NCBI GenBank assembly: GCA_037318855.1
Contig: CP134874.1
Span: forward strand, 1,612,598 to 1,676,597
Source of the DNA: Candidatus Sedimenticola sp. (ex Thyasira tokunagai)
GTDB lineage: Bacteria; Pseudomonadota; Gammaproteobacteria; Chromatiales; Chromatiaceae
Reading direction: 5' to 3'
DNA length: 64,000 nucleotides
The translations under genes and the position numbers were made by a program. Positions 48,724-57,927 of this stretch are shown piece after piece. How positions within the stretch are numbered: position 1 is the stretch's first letter; every line of letters begins with the position of its first letter. The notes under the pieces were generated by a model. It ran no database searches and was not told the origin of the DNA. It worked only from the letters and a program-made list of their open reading frames with translations.

Positions 48724-49410
48724 TTATGCAGAGCCCTTTTCGGATGTGTCTGAAGCATTAGGCGACACCAGTACCGCCATAGCCAGTTCCTCGGCTTCAG
48801 TCACGGTCATGCCAATAGTTGCGGTGGCAAGCTCCTCAAGATCCTGTGCCGCGGGGGTTGAGTGAAGCAGGATTTTGGCGCAACGCTCGAGGATTTCGGC
48901 CTTATTGCCGGGGACACGCAGAGTCACCTCGATCACTTCAGTGAGAGGGGAGACCTCCTCTTCCATTGGCGTTGCCTGATGCTTGATCCGGACACCTCCG
49001 TGGCTGAGTGGACCATTGATATAGGGCTCCAGTTCCATGTCCATCCCCTGGATATGCTCTATTAGCCAAAATTCCAGGAATTTCTCCAGCTTACCCTTGT
49101 CAACCCGCTCAGGGGCCTCCCGATAAATTTTCTGGATAGCAAAAACTACTCTTCTGAGGTGGTGATGTGCCGCCTTATGATGGGCATAGCGAGGGTAATG
49201 CTTTTCACGCATCAGCTGCTCTTCACGAGCGAAGTGAGCACCGACGTATTGGTAGAGAAATTGGATCGACTGCCCCATTTGCACTAGATCGCTTTCATTA
49301 TTCAGGTTGTCTCTTAACTTGTGCACTTCGTCAAAGAGACTTCGGTGGTCCGCGTCAATGAGCGGTACACCGATCCTGTATTTTTCAAACCAGTCTTCAG
49401 TTTCCATCAT
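48724..49410 (-). CDS. Hemerythrin-domain protein
   Basis: The product (about 228 aa from ATG 49410) begins MMETEDWFEKYRIGVPLIDADHRSLFDEVHKL. It carries the di-iron ligands of bacterial hemerythrin: His in DADHRSLF, HFAREEQLM, YAHHKAAHHHL and IEHIQGMD. Bacteriohemerythrins bind O2 for storage, delivery or sensing. A C-terminal extension of about 90 residues has no recognised domain. The frame is open upstream to 49437 across a foldback element, but the start beside MMETEDW fits the family better. Confidence 0.9.
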   Translation of the reverse strand: MMETEDWFEKYRIGVPLIDADHRSLFDEVHKLRDNLNNESDLVQMGQSIQFLYQYVGAHFAREEQLMREKHYPRYAHHKAAHHHLRRVVFAIQKIYREAPERVDKGKLEKFLEFWLIEHIQGMDMELEPYINGPLSHGGVRIKHQATPMEEEVSPLTEVIEVTLRVPGNKAEILERCAKILLHSTPAAQDLEELATATIGMTVTEAEELAMAVLVSPNASDTSEKGSA

Positions 49411-49649
49411 CCTAGAATCCTCAGTTGGCCGCTTCATTCTACGAGCAACACATTGATTTTAATTGCATTGACTGCGATCACCTATTTCACTCTCAGGGTG
49501 AATCACACTGCAGGGCGGATAGCACACTTGCGGTGGCGCATTACGGCGTTACAACTCCTTGGAATAGAACAACTATTCCTCGTCGTTGTGCCTTGTACTG
49601 CACCACCGCAAGTGCACTCTCCACCCTGCCCAACTGAGGATTCTAGGAT
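49409..49649. repeat. Foldback element (about 240 bp) upstream of the hemerythrin gene
   Basis: ATCCTAGAATCCTCAGTTGG (49409-49428) and CCAACTGAGGATTCTAGGAT (49630-49649) are perfect inverted copies. A nested pair, CACTTGCGGTGG (49525-49536) and CCACCGCAAGTG (49603-49614), lies inside, and GAATAG/CTATTC forms the centre. The whole can fold into one long imperfect hairpin. It carries no gene and could be a MITE-like foldback element. Confidence 0.75.
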
Positions 49650-50037
49650 CATCCTTCCAACAGCAAAGCCGATGATAATGACCATACTGAATAAATGGCC
49701 CTGAGTCACCATGGTTCTCTGATGGAAAGCAATTGGTTACGCAGCTAATAGCCCCCAACTACTGTAATAGATCAGATTTATCACTAGAAATTTAGGAGTT
49801 CCTGGAAACATCTTGGAATCAATTAAGTGACTGGGGATTTGGCTGGAAAACAGGAGTTTTGTTGTCCGCCAACATGCGATAGAGTGGTGGACAGGCCTAT
49901 TGGGTGAAATATGGGCGTAACGCTGAAAAGCGTAGCTGCAACCGCATGGGTAGAGCACTTGTAGCCGCGACATCATAGCCGTGGTTGTGCGCTTCAGCTG
50001 CTTTTACATGACTGAGTTTGTTGGTTTGAAGGTGTCG
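49650..50037. other. Leader region of the EAL-protein gene
   Basis: No gene is recognised. GTCCGCCA...TGGTGGAC (about 49863-49894) and ACGCTGAAAAGCGT (49920-49933, a stem with a GAAA loop) are possible RNA hairpins. The GGTGTCG before ATG 50038 includes a weak GAAGGTG ribosome site. Confidence 0.35.
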
Positions 50038-51753
50038 ATGAAAAAAACTGTCCTCCAACCTGGAAATGGGCATCGGCGGCTCTCTGATGATGCCGCTCGG
50101 CTCGAGGGTGTATTGGAGACTGCTGTTGACGCTATCATCACCAGTGATGAGAGTGGGCGCATCGAAATCTTCAACTCTGCCGCAGAGAAAATCTTTGGCT
50201 ATAGCCGGGATGAGATTATCGGGCGGAGTGTCGGCATGCTGATGACCGAGAATGATCGGCATAATCATCAGGCCTATATCTCCCGTTATCTATCCACACA
50301 CACTCCCCATCTCGTCGGCGAGGGACGGGAGGTCATTGCCCAGCGACGCAATGGTGATACCTTTTATGCGGAAATCGCCCTGAGTGAAACGACTCTCGGC
50401 GGGCGTACCACCTTTACCGCCATCATCCGTGATATTTCCGATCAAAAGCAAAGTCAGGAACGGATTACTCAGCTTGCCTACTTTGATCATGAGACCTCTC
50501 TCCCTAACAGGGCATATCTGCAGGAACGACTGGAATCGCTGCTCCACTCAGGGGCTCCCCGTTGTTTCCTGCTCTCTATCGATATGGGAGATCTGACAAA
50601 GCTTTACAGCATTTTTGGAGCACATGGAATCAATCTGATCGTGGGAGACTACGGACGGCGCCTACTCGGTCAGCTTACTCCCGGAAGTATTGTTGCCCGT
50701 ACCGGCTCGCACCGTTTCAAGGCGTTGTTCATTCCCATGCCCAATGAGAAGAGGTCGGCTGCAGAGTTGGCGGATCATCTCTACCGCGACATGAAGCAGC
50801 CGTTGGCTACTGGTGACTCCAATGTTTATCTCAATTGCCGCTTTGGCATGCTTGAGGTATCGCCCTCTGAAGTATCTGCCGAGCAACTGATCGAACGTTC
50901 GGATATCGCCCTGCTGGAGACAAAGTCCAACCCTGGTTGTGGCTTTCTACTGTTTAGCTCTGAGTATGAGGAGAAAATTCATCGTCACTCCCGCATAGTT
51001 CAGCTTCTTCATAGCGCAATGGCACAGATGCCGTTTCAGCTCTATATGCAGCCCCAGTACCATATAGGGACGGGTGACGTGGTCGGCGCTGAGGCACTGA
51101 TTCGCTGGGCCAATCCAGAGAATGACTGGGTTTTGCCTGATGAGTTTATTCCTATTGCAGAGACCACCGGTCTGATCCAGCAGATCACTCAGTGGACCCT
51201 ATTCAATGCGTGCTCCATTGCCCGTTCATGGGGCGATGAAAAGGGAGATGGGCACCTGCGCATTGGTGTCAATATCTCCGCCCATGCACTGGTCTCACCC
51301 ACATTCTCCCAACTGGTGCAGTCAATCCTCCGCGAGACTTTGCTGGACCCCTGGCAGCTTGAACTGGAGATTACTGAAACCGCCCTGGTGACCAATGTAG
51401 AAGTTGCTAATAATAATCTACGCAAGTTGCAGGCACTTGGTGTCACGGTCGCCATTGATGACTTCGGAACCGGCCAGTCGTCACTGAGCTATCTGAAGCT
51501 GTTTGCCATTGACCGGCTGAAGATCGACCGCTCCTTTGTTCAGAGTGCAGCCGATGGTAAGCGGGATAATGCGCTCCTCGAAACTATTGTTCATCTTGGG
51601 CATGCCATGCGTATTCCGGTGATAGCCGAGGGTGTCGAGTCGGAGACAATCCTGACGGCTCTTAAGGAGATGGGGTGTGACGAAGCCCAGGGGAATCTGC
51701 TGTCTAGACCCATGCCGGCTGAGGCGTTTGCCGAGTTGGTAAAGGTGGGGTGA
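50038..51753 (+). CDS. PAS, degenerate GGDEF and EAL protein (c-di-GMP phosphodiesterase)
   Basis: The product (571 aa from ATG 50038; the frame is open to 49981) has a PAS domain (TAVDAIITSDESGRIEIFNSAAEKIFGY) with a PAC tail (IRDISDQKQ). A GGDEF-like domain follows in which the signature is RTGSHRF instead of GGDEF, so cyclase activity is not expected. The EAL domain is complete (GAEALIRW, TAL, DDFGTGQSSL, RSFVQ, EGVESE) and should cleave c-di-GMP. It converges on an HD-GYP gene. Confidence 0.9.
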   Translation: MKKTVLQPGNGHRRLSDDAARLEGVLETAVDAIITSDESGRIEIFNSAAEKIFGYSRDEIIGRSVGMLMTENDRHNHQAYISRYLSTHTPHLVGEGREVIAQRRNGDTFYAEIALSETTLGGRTTFTAIIRDISDQKQSQERITQLAYFDHETSLPNRAYLQERLESLLHSGAPRCFLLSIDMGDLTKLYSIFGAHGINLIVGDYGRRLLGQLTPGSIVARTGSHRFKALFIPMPNEKRSAAELADHLYRDMKQPLATGDSNVYLNCRFGMLEVSPSEVSAEQLIERSDIALLETKSNPGCGFLLFSSEYEEKIHRHSRIVQLLHSAMAQMPFQLYMQPQYHIGTGDVVGAEALIRWANPENDWVLPDEFIPIAETTGLIQQITQWTLFNACSIARSWGDEKGDGHLRIGVNISAHALVSPTFSQLVQSILRETLLDPWQLELEITETALVTNVEVANNNLRKLQALGVTVAIDDFGTGQSSLSYLKLFAIDRLKIDRSFVQSAADGKRDNALLETIVHLGHAMRIPVIAEGVESETILTALKEMGCDEAQGNLLSRPMPAEAFAELVKVG

Positions 51754-51768
51754 GGCTCCCTCCGGGCC

Positions 51769-51863
51769 AGTCCACAAGCCGTGTTGGCGGTGTTGCACTC
51801 GTTTGAATTGGCTACGGCCAGTCCTGCACTCGTGCGCCTTGCCAACCCGGCTTGTGAACTGGC
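51769..51863. repeat. Foldback between two convergent genes
   Basis: GCCAGTCCACAAGCCGTGTTGGCG and CGCCTTGCCAACCCGGCTTGTGAACTGGC are imperfect inverted copies that fill the gap between the EAL and HD-GYP genes. It could form a bidirectional terminator-like hairpin. Confidence 0.55.
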
Positions 51864-51893
51864 AGTGGGTTACCGAATTTTCCGCATGGCCCA

Positions 51894-53339
51894 CTAGTGC
51901 CCATCTTTGTGCTGCGAGGCAATCTCCATAAACTGGTTTTCGATGGTGATAAAGGCATCTACTAACACTGGATCGAAATGAGTGCCATGCCCTTCGACGA
52001 TGATTCTGCGAGCTTTTTCATGGGAAAAGGACGATTTATAGACGCGTTTTGAGATCAATGCATCATAGACATCCGACACTGCCATGAGGCGGCCGGATAA
52101 TGGAATCTCTTCCCCTTTGAGCCCCTTTGGATAGCCGCTGCCATCCCACTTTTCATGGTGGGTTTCGGCAATTTCCCGTGCATAGCGCAAGAACGAGGTG
52201 CTGCCGAGCTCTCTCTCCGCCACTTGAATCGCCTCACTTCCAAGCTGGGCATGGGTCTTCATAATCTCAAACTCTTCCTCAGTCAGTCCCCCCGGTTTCA
52301 GCAGGATGGCATCGGGTATGCCGACTTTGCCGATATCGTGGAGTGGTGCTGATTTATAGAGCAACTCAATATCTGTCTGCGTGAGTAGATGAGTGAAGCG
52401 CTTGTCGCTTTGCAGATGCTCAGCCAGGGCGCGTACATAGCGCTGGGTACGCAGGATATGGCCGCCGGTCTCGTTGTCGCGGGTTTCGGCCAGTGTCGCA
52501 AGGCCCAGTATGGCGACATCCTGGGTGCGTTGTATCTCCTCGGTCCTTTTGCGTATCGACCGGACCATCATGTTGGTCTGGTGGGCCATGACGCCAAACT
52601 CGTCATTGGTGCTAACCGGTACCCTACCATCCAGCTTCCCTTCGTTGGTGCGAATCAGCACGCGGTTTTCGGTATCAAAGAAGAACTGCAGATTTCCCGC
52701 ATAGGAGCGAATCACATTGAGCATGTGTAGCAGAGTAATCAGGGCAACAAACAGAAACTCTTTGAGTATCGATTGCTGGGCATCATGAAGAGAGACACTG
52801 GCAGCGCTGTCCAACAGCCAGAGCAGGTCCTTATTAATGACAAGGAAGAGGACGGTGGTCATAAGAGAGGCAGAGATCGCGGCAAACAGTGCCAGCTTTT
52901 GTGATACAGGAAAGTAAGTGGCGCCGGCTTCGGTCTCAATTTCCATAGCATGCAGCTGTTCGGCCAGCAGACGTTCATGCTCCAGAGCAAGGTCTACGGC
53001 GGCAAAGAAACCGAGGATGAGAAAACCAACCAGCACCTTGAACCCACTCTCCATCGGAAACTGGTGGATAAAAGTGAAGTAAAGGGTGAGAACGGCACCT
53101 GACGCGGCATAGAGGATGAAGTCGAGAGTGAGTTGACGTCGCACCTGTGACTCATATGACGCACTCTCCACCCAACGCTGCTTCAGCGGTCCACGAAGTA
53201 GCCACTGCACAGCCAGAGCGGTAGCCATCGGTACCCCCAGTTGGGTCGGTGACAGGGACTCAAGAAAGGGGCAGACCTGAATCCCGTAAATAAACAGGAT
53301 AAACAGTGATGAGAGGTAGTGAACGATTGCCCGCATCAA
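51894..53339 (-). CDS. Membrane HD-GYP phosphodiesterase
   Basis: The product (481 aa) has about five hydrophobic segments in its first 200 residues, a HAMP-like region (LIRTNEGKLDGRVPVSTNDEFGVMAHQTNMM) and a C-terminal HD-GYP domain. The HD motif is HDIGKVGIPD and the GYP motif is HHEKWDGSGYPKG. It should degrade c-di-GMP. Its HD-GYP domain resembles that of the response regulator at 31223, but it has a membrane sensor instead of a receiver. Confidence 0.9.
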   Translation of the reverse strand: MMRAIVHYLSSLFILFIYGIQVCPFLESLSPTQLGVPMATALAVQWLLRGPLKQRWVESASYESQVRRQLTLDFILYAASGAVLTLYFTFIHQFPMESGFKVLVGFLILGFFAAVDLALEHERLLAEQLHAMEIETEAGATYFPVSQKLALFAAISASLMTTVLFLVINKDLLWLLDSAASVSLHDAQQSILKEFLFVALITLLHMLNVIRSYAGNLQFFFDTENRVLIRTNEGKLDGRVPVSTNDEFGVMAHQTNMMVRSIRKRTEEIQRTQDVAILGLATLAETRDNETGGHILRTQRYVRALAEHLQSDKRFTHLLTQTDIELLYKSAPLHDIGKVGIPDAILLKPGGLTEEEFEIMKTHAQLGSEAIQVAERELGSTSFLRYAREIAETHHEKWDGSGYPKGLKGEEIPLSGRLMAVSDVYDALISKRVYKSSFSHEKARRIIVEGHGTHFDPVLVDAFITIENQFMEIASQHKDGH

Positions 53340-53393
53340 ACAGTTCCATTGTGGCTTCTATGTAGTGCTAAGTGTAGATGCTTTGGGTAGATT

Positions 53394-54260
53394 CTACTTG
53401 CAAAGGGACTCCGCTTCCTTTAATGCCATATCAATGTAGAGTTGGCGCAAACGCAAGGTCAGCTCACCGGGGTTGCCACTACCTATCTTGTGGCCATCAA
53501 TCGAGGTGACCGGCATGACAAAGGTGGTGGCGGAGGTGATAAACGCCTCACTGGCGGCAAGGGCCTCTTCTACGCTGAAGGGACGCTCCTCGATCGCTAT
53601 TCCACTCTCGGCGGCAAGTTTCAACACCGCCCTTCGAGTGATGCCGTGGAGTATCTCCGAGCCCAGCTGGCGGGTGATCAGGGTGCCGTCAGTGGTGACA
53701 ATATAGGCGTTGTTTGAGGTGCCCTCAGTGATGAATCCATCCTCCACCATCCACGCATCATCCGCTCCAGCTTTTTTGGCCGCCATTTTGGCCATGGAGG
53801 GTGCGAGTAATCCCACCGTTTTGATATCCCGGCGGCGCCAGCGAATATCTCCGGTAGTGATTACGCTAATACCCGTTTCAACTTGTGGGATATCAACCAC
53901 CTGTTTGGCCTGGGTGAATATCACAAGGGTGGGGGTAGCGCCCTTTGGGTAGGCGAAATCACGATCCGCTGCACCCCGGGTGACCTGTAGATAGATCATT
54001 CCTTCGTCCACTCCGTTGCGGGCGACCAGTTCATGCTGTATCGCTTCAATCTCCTCATCAGAGATTGGAGCGTCCATCTCCAGCTCATTGAGTGAACGGT
54101 GCAGACGTACCATGTGGGCACCATTGTCGATCAACTTGCCACAAAGCACGGAGGAGACTTCGTAGACACCGTCGGCAAAGAGAAAGCCTCGGTCGAAGAT
54201 GGAGACCATGGCATCCTCTTCCGCCAGAAACTCTCCGTTAACATAGACTATTCTACTCAT
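53394..54260 (-). CDS. Class IV aminotransferase (D-amino-acid transaminase type)
   Basis: The product (288 aa from ATG 54260, MSRIVYVNGEFLAEEDAMVSIFDRGFLFADGVYEV) is a fold-type IV PLP enzyme. The cofactor lysine is in RRRDIKTVGLLAPS and the phosphate-contact motif is EDGFITEGTSNNAYIV. The pattern fits D-alanine/D-amino-acid transaminases better than branched-chain ones. The open frame reaches 54299, but the conserved start is at MSRIVYVNG. It lies directly downstream of a DUF1353 gene. Confidence 0.88.
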   Translation of the reverse strand: MSRIVYVNGEFLAEEDAMVSIFDRGFLFADGVYEVSSVLCGKLIDNGAHMVRLHRSLNELEMDAPISDEEIEAIQHELVARNGVDEGMIYLQVTRGAADRDFAYPKGATPTLVIFTQAKQVVDIPQVETGISVITTGDIRWRRRDIKTVGLLAPSMAKMAAKKAGADDAWMVEDGFITEGTSNNAYIVTTDGTLITRQLGSEILHGITRRAVLKLAAESGIAIEERPFSVEEALAASEAFITSATTFVMPVTSIDGHKIGSGNPGELTLRLRQLYIDMALKEAESLCK

Positions 54261-54288
54261 TAAACAATTCACTAACTTAGTTGAACAA

Positions 54289-54690
54289 TTATGGGGCACG
54301 CCTCAGGTCAGGCATGGCGTTACAGGCACCAAACAGCCTCACCGCCCAGAAAACCCACCATGCGTAGGGCTTGAACATTCCCGAATCGATACAGATCTCA
54401 CGCAGCAGCTGATCAGCCCTCAGGCGCTGGTCAAACCCAATCTTCTCTTCACGCATCAGCTGGTAGAGCGCATCGTGAACCAGTGACCCCTTCATAATAC
54501 TGGCACTGTCCGGGGTGGAGGTCGCTCCATCCCAGGAGTAGCCCTTGTGGATGGTCAGTCGCCCATCTTCATCCAAAACCATCATCTTCTGATCGATGGC
54601 CTTCACTACCTCAATGCCGGTAGGATCGGGATGGGAGTAGGCGTCATGGAGGGTGTACTTGTATTTGAGTCTCTTCTTGTACGAGATCAT
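54289..54690 (-). CDS. DUF1353-family protein
   Basis: The product (133 aa) has the DUF1353 motifs IHKGYSWDGATSTPDSASIMKGSLVHDALYQLMRE and LRADQLLREICIDSGM. The family is found in phages and bacteria and its function is unknown. ATG 54690 is preceded by a CAGGAGAC ribosome site. It precedes the aminotransferase gene on the same strand. Confidence 0.85.
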   Translation of the reverse strand: MISYKKRLKYKYTLHDAYSHPDPTGIEVVKAIDQKMMVLDEDGRLTIHKGYSWDGATSTPDSASIMKGSLVHDALYQLMREEKIGFDQRLRADQLLREICIDSGMFKPYAWWVFWAVRLFGACNAMPDLRRAP

Positions 54691-54834
54691 CCATAGTCTC
54701 CTGTTGTAAGCTACACACTCAAGTTTTCGCTATGATAACAGACTCAAATCACAGTGCGATTAGATGATGCAGGTCGATTGACCTAAACTCCATGGCTGAA
54801 ACAGATACAAATTATACTTATGGTTTTCTGACAG

Positions 54835-55881
54835 GTGAATCGATTGTACCGCTACCTCCTCATACTTCTGCTTACTGTTGTCTCTATTGGGTGTAGTCCG
54901 ACGCCGACGGTCCATAAGCAGGAGCTCTATGTTTTTGGCACCCTGGTTAGCATTAGCGCCTATACCACCGATAAACAGGGCTTTGAGCAGGCGGTGGATG
55001 CCGTCGATGCCTCTTTTCAACGGATGCACCGGGACTGGCACGGCTGGAAAGGGGAAGGGGAACTGGTGCAGCTCAACCGCGCTATCGCCACGGGTGAAGC
55101 ACGGCGTGTCGATCCCTTTCTTCTGCCCCTGATCAAACAAGCAAAACTGTTTTCGGAGCAGAGTCTGGGGCTTTTTAATCCCGCCATTGGCCACCTCATC
55201 TCTCTGTGGGGATTTCATCGTGACGAGCCACCATCAGGAGCACCCCCTACACGGCAGGAGATAGGTCGGCTTCTACAGGATGCACCGGTAATGGGTGATC
55301 TGTTGATCAGCGGCAACAGGGTGAGTAGCCGCAATCGCCGGGTAAATATCGACCTGGGGGCGTTTGCCAAGGGCTATGCCCTGCAACTTGCCATCAAGCA
55401 ACTTGCCGGCCACGGCATCACCCATACCATCGTCAATGCCGGAGGTGATCTCTGTGTTGCGGGCAGTCGTGGTGACCGTCCTTGGCGTATCGGTGTTCGT
55501 CATCCTCAAGGCCAGGGGGTAATCGCCTCCATGGAGGCTGCCGATGGTGAATGTGTGCTGACTTCCGGCAACTATGAGCGTTACCGTGAGTATCAACAGG
55601 TGCGCTATGCTCATATCATCGATCCACGCAGTGGTTATCCGGTAGAGCATGTCGTATCAGCCACGGTGGTGGCCAAAAATGGTGCTCTGGCCGATGCGGC
55701 GGCAACCGCACTCAGTGTGGCCGGGCCATCACAGTGGCTTGAGGTCTCCAGAAACATGGGGCTTAAGCAGGTGATGCTGGTGGATGAGAAGGGGCGTATC
55801 TATCTGACACCGGAGATGCGGGGGCGTGTCGCTTTTCAGGAGAAGCCGGATGAGATTATTATTGGCGTGGGTGTCAAATAG
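54835..55881 (+). CDS. apbE: FAD:protein FMN transferase
   Basis: The product (348 aa, GTG start) is an ApbE-type lipoprotein that covalently attaches FMN to threonines of target flavoproteins such as Nqr or Rnf subunits. It has a lipoprotein signal (LLTVVSIGCSP) and the family motifs GTLVSI, LFNPAIGHL, VNIDLGAFAKGYAL, VNAGGDLCVAG, and the metal region ATALSV. No target flavoprotein is encoded in the window. The region between it and the previous gene is short and the two are divergent. Confidence 0.92.
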   Translation: MNRLYRYLLILLLTVVSIGCSPTPTVHKQELYVFGTLVSISAYTTDKQGFEQAVDAVDASFQRMHRDWHGWKGEGELVQLNRAIATGEARRVDPFLLPLIKQAKLFSEQSLGLFNPAIGHLISLWGFHRDEPPSGAPPTRQEIGRLLQDAPVMGDLLISGNRVSSRNRRVNIDLGAFAKGYALQLAIKQLAGHGITHTIVNAGGDLCVAGSRGDRPWRIGVRHPQGQGVIASMEAADGECVLTSGNYERYREYQQVRYAHIIDPRSGYPVEHVVSATVVAKNGALADAAATALSVAGPSQWLEVSRNMGLKQVMLVDEKGRIYLTPEMRGRVAFQEKPDEIIIGVGVK

Positions 55882-56015
55882 AGTCATTTCCTCTCGGCGA
55901 CAGTTTACGGATTGACTCACTTAAGATTGTTCTTGGTCCGTAGATTTGGATATCCGTGATTTGCCAATATCCGAGATATTGGTCAGGACCATATTTCAAC
56001 GAAAGAGTGGTCCAT

Positions 56016-56162
56016 TTTTAATAAGCAATCAGCAGTAGCGATAGCGTAAGGGGACAAGAGATGGGTGCCGGTGTAATACCATTTGCTGTAAATGACGGTG
56101 AAGTCTACTTTTTATTCCAAACCACCTTTAGCGGCAGAAAGGTGGGCCATCTTATCGACTTC
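56016..56162 (+). pseudogene. Duplicated 5' end of the Nudix gene (34 codons plus leader)
   Basis: These 147 bases are repeated exactly at 56451-56597. They hold the leader, the GGGGACAAGAG ribosome site and the first 34 codons from ATG 56061, and they stop where the 288-bp element begins. The fragment runs into the element and cannot make a Nudix enzyme. Confidence 0.9.
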
Positions 56163-56450
56163 CGCTGCCAGCCATGGAGAGCGAAGCGAAGGCTGGTAAT
56201 CCCCGGTAGCCGTGAGGCCGCACTGCTTACCCGTCGTGCGCATAGCGCGCCAGAGGGGAAGCAAAGTAGGCATCCGAACACGGCGTCCAGTCATCCCGGG
56301 AACTGACTGCGAAGCAGTAACGAGCTTGCGATGTTATCGCGTAGCGGTCAGTGACCGGGACGGCCGGGGCAATAATAGGCTGTCGAAGATTGAGTGCAAA
56401 AGGGGGACTTGGATGTCCCGTTTTGCATCACGAAATCGAAGACTCGCTTA
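56163..56450 (+). mobile_element. Repeated structured element, copy B1 (between 147-bp direct repeats)
   Basis: This 288-bp copy has the same 3' half as A1 and A2 but a diverged 5' half. The first hairpin is CCAGCC/GGCTGG instead of ACCGCC/GGCGGT, a fully compensated change at two pairs. The helix ACTGAC/GTCAGT replaces TCAGC/GCTGG of subfamily A. The ends CGCTG... and ...GACTCGCTTA match the other copies. It is flanked by perfect 147-bp direct repeats. Confidence 0.88.
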
Positions 56451-56495
56451 TTTTAATAAGCAATCAGCAGTAGCGATAGCGTAAGGGGACAAGAG

Positions 56496-57059
56496 ATGGG
56501 TGCCGGTGTAATACCATTTGCTGTAAATGACGGTGAAGTCTACTTTTTATTCCAAACCACCTTTAGCGGCAGAAAGGTGGGCCATCTTATCGACTTCGGT
56601 GGTGGCTTAGGGGGGGGTGAGAACTATAGGGAGACCGCTATCAGGGAGTTTATTGAAGAGACCGAAACAATGTACTTCTCCGATGATATAGAGCAGGCAA
56701 GTCGCACAACTGAAAGAGTTAATTATCAGATCCCAATCGTTGAGGCTCTGTTTGATGAGACGTTGTCACTCCACCCGGACTGGTGTTGTAAGCGAATCCC
56801 CGGAAACCCACTGAAACCAAAACAGTGGGAGACGTTCTTCATTAAGTTTCCGTACCGGGATATCGCGGTGATGAATCGAGAGTGGGAGATGGACAAGATT
56901 GGCCGGTTTAAGAAACGGCGTGAGCTGATCTGGGTGGCGTCGGATGAACTGCTCGCCATCTATGAACATTCTCCCGACAGGTTATGGAAGCGTGTTCGGC
57001 AGTTGGAAAATGCCACCGAGACCGTTCTCTCTATCCTTCAGATCCACAAAGCTGGCTGA
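56496..57059 (+). CDS. Nudix hydrolase
   Basis: The product (187 aa) is a Nudix-superfamily protein that probably hydrolyses a nucleoside-diphosphate-linked compound. The Nudix box GGLGGGENYRETAIREFIEETE has the G-x5-E-x7-REUxEE pattern at about residues 36-57. The gene is intact because the leader and start were duplicated around the inserted element. It ends seven bases before the isochorismatase-like gene, so the two may form an operon. Confidence 0.87.
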   Translation: MGAGVIPFAVNDGEVYFLFQTTFSGRKVGHLIDFGGGLGGGENYRETAIREFIEETETMYFSDDIEQASRTTERVNYQIPIVEALFDETLSLHPDWCCKRIPGNPLKPKQWETFFIKFPYRDIAVMNREWEMDKIGRFKKRRELIWVASDELLAIYEHSPDRLWKRVRQLENATETVLSILQIHKAG

Positions 57060-57066
57060 CATCCGC

Positions 57067-57738
57067 ATGAACTGGAAAACTGACTACCGCTCTTTCTACT
57101 ACAAGAATGCTCCTGAGCCACCGGATTTGTCTCTGCCGGTTAATGAAACCGCGCTGCTGAGTATCGATGTTCAGAATACTTACATGACACCACCGGATGA
57201 TCCAGAGGAGCGGGTACGCTGGGCGCCATTTCATAAGCGTATGCATGAGATCGTCATTCCGGCGACTGCCGAACTGCAGAATCGTTTTCGACAACATGGC
57301 ATGGATGTACTGCATGCACGTATTGCCTGCTTGCTTGAGAATGGAGAAGACCGCTCACTCAGCCAGAAAAAACCGGGGTGGAACTATCTGCTATTACCGA
57401 AGGATGGGGAGGATGCCCAGATCGTTTCGGAACTCGCACCGCGAGAAGGTGAGATCGTCGTCACCAAGACCACAGACAGCGCTCTCACCGGGACCAACTT
57501 GCGCCTGGTGCTCCACAACATGGGCATAAAAAATGTGGTACTCACCGGTATATTTACCGATCAGTGTATCTCATCAACCGTGCGCAGCTTGGCGGATGAA
57601 AGTTTCAACGTCATCCTGGTTGAGGATTGTTGTGCGGCGGGAACAGATGAACTCCACCAAAAAGAGCTGGAGATCCTTAATATGATCTATTGTCATGTTA
57701 TCAGCAGCAAAGAGCTGGTGAGTATCGTGGGTCTTTAG
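57067..57738 (+). CDS. Isochorismatase-family cysteine hydrolase
   Basis: The product (223 aa from ATG 57067) has the catalytic triad of this family: Asp in LLSIDVQN, Lys in VVTKTTDSALTGTNL, and Cys in TDQCISSTVRSL. Such enzymes act on nicotinamide, N-carbamoyl compounds, ureides or isochorismate. The substrate is not predictable. It directly follows the Nudix gene, so a shared role in nucleotide or NAD breakdown is conceivable but unproven. Confidence 0.87.
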   Translation: MNWKTDYRSFYYKNAPEPPDLSLPVNETALLSIDVQNTYMTPPDDPEERVRWAPFHKRMHEIVIPATAELQNRFRQHGMDVLHARIACLLENGEDRSLSQKKPGWNYLLLPKDGEDAQIVSELAPREGEIVVTKTTDSALTGTNLRLVLHNMGIKNVVLTGIFTDQCISSTVRSLADESFNVILVEDCCAAGTDELHQKELEILNMIYCHVISSKELVSIVGL

Positions 57739-57927
57739 ACCGGTTGAAGAGTATGTTCACGTGACCACATGGTTATATGTATCAGTAGTCCTTTTTTGAG
57801 ATGAAATTTCAGCCGTATAACCCGAAAAATTAGAAGGCTGTTACTGACTATGCCCTGTAGGTCAATATAAAATTCAACTTCAGAAACAGGTTGGAAGAGT
57901 CGCTTATTTTGTGCTGCTATAGGTGAC

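Noticed and set aside
49409-49649. Integron attC site
   Set aside because: The core motifs of attC are not visible and there is no integrase or cassette series.
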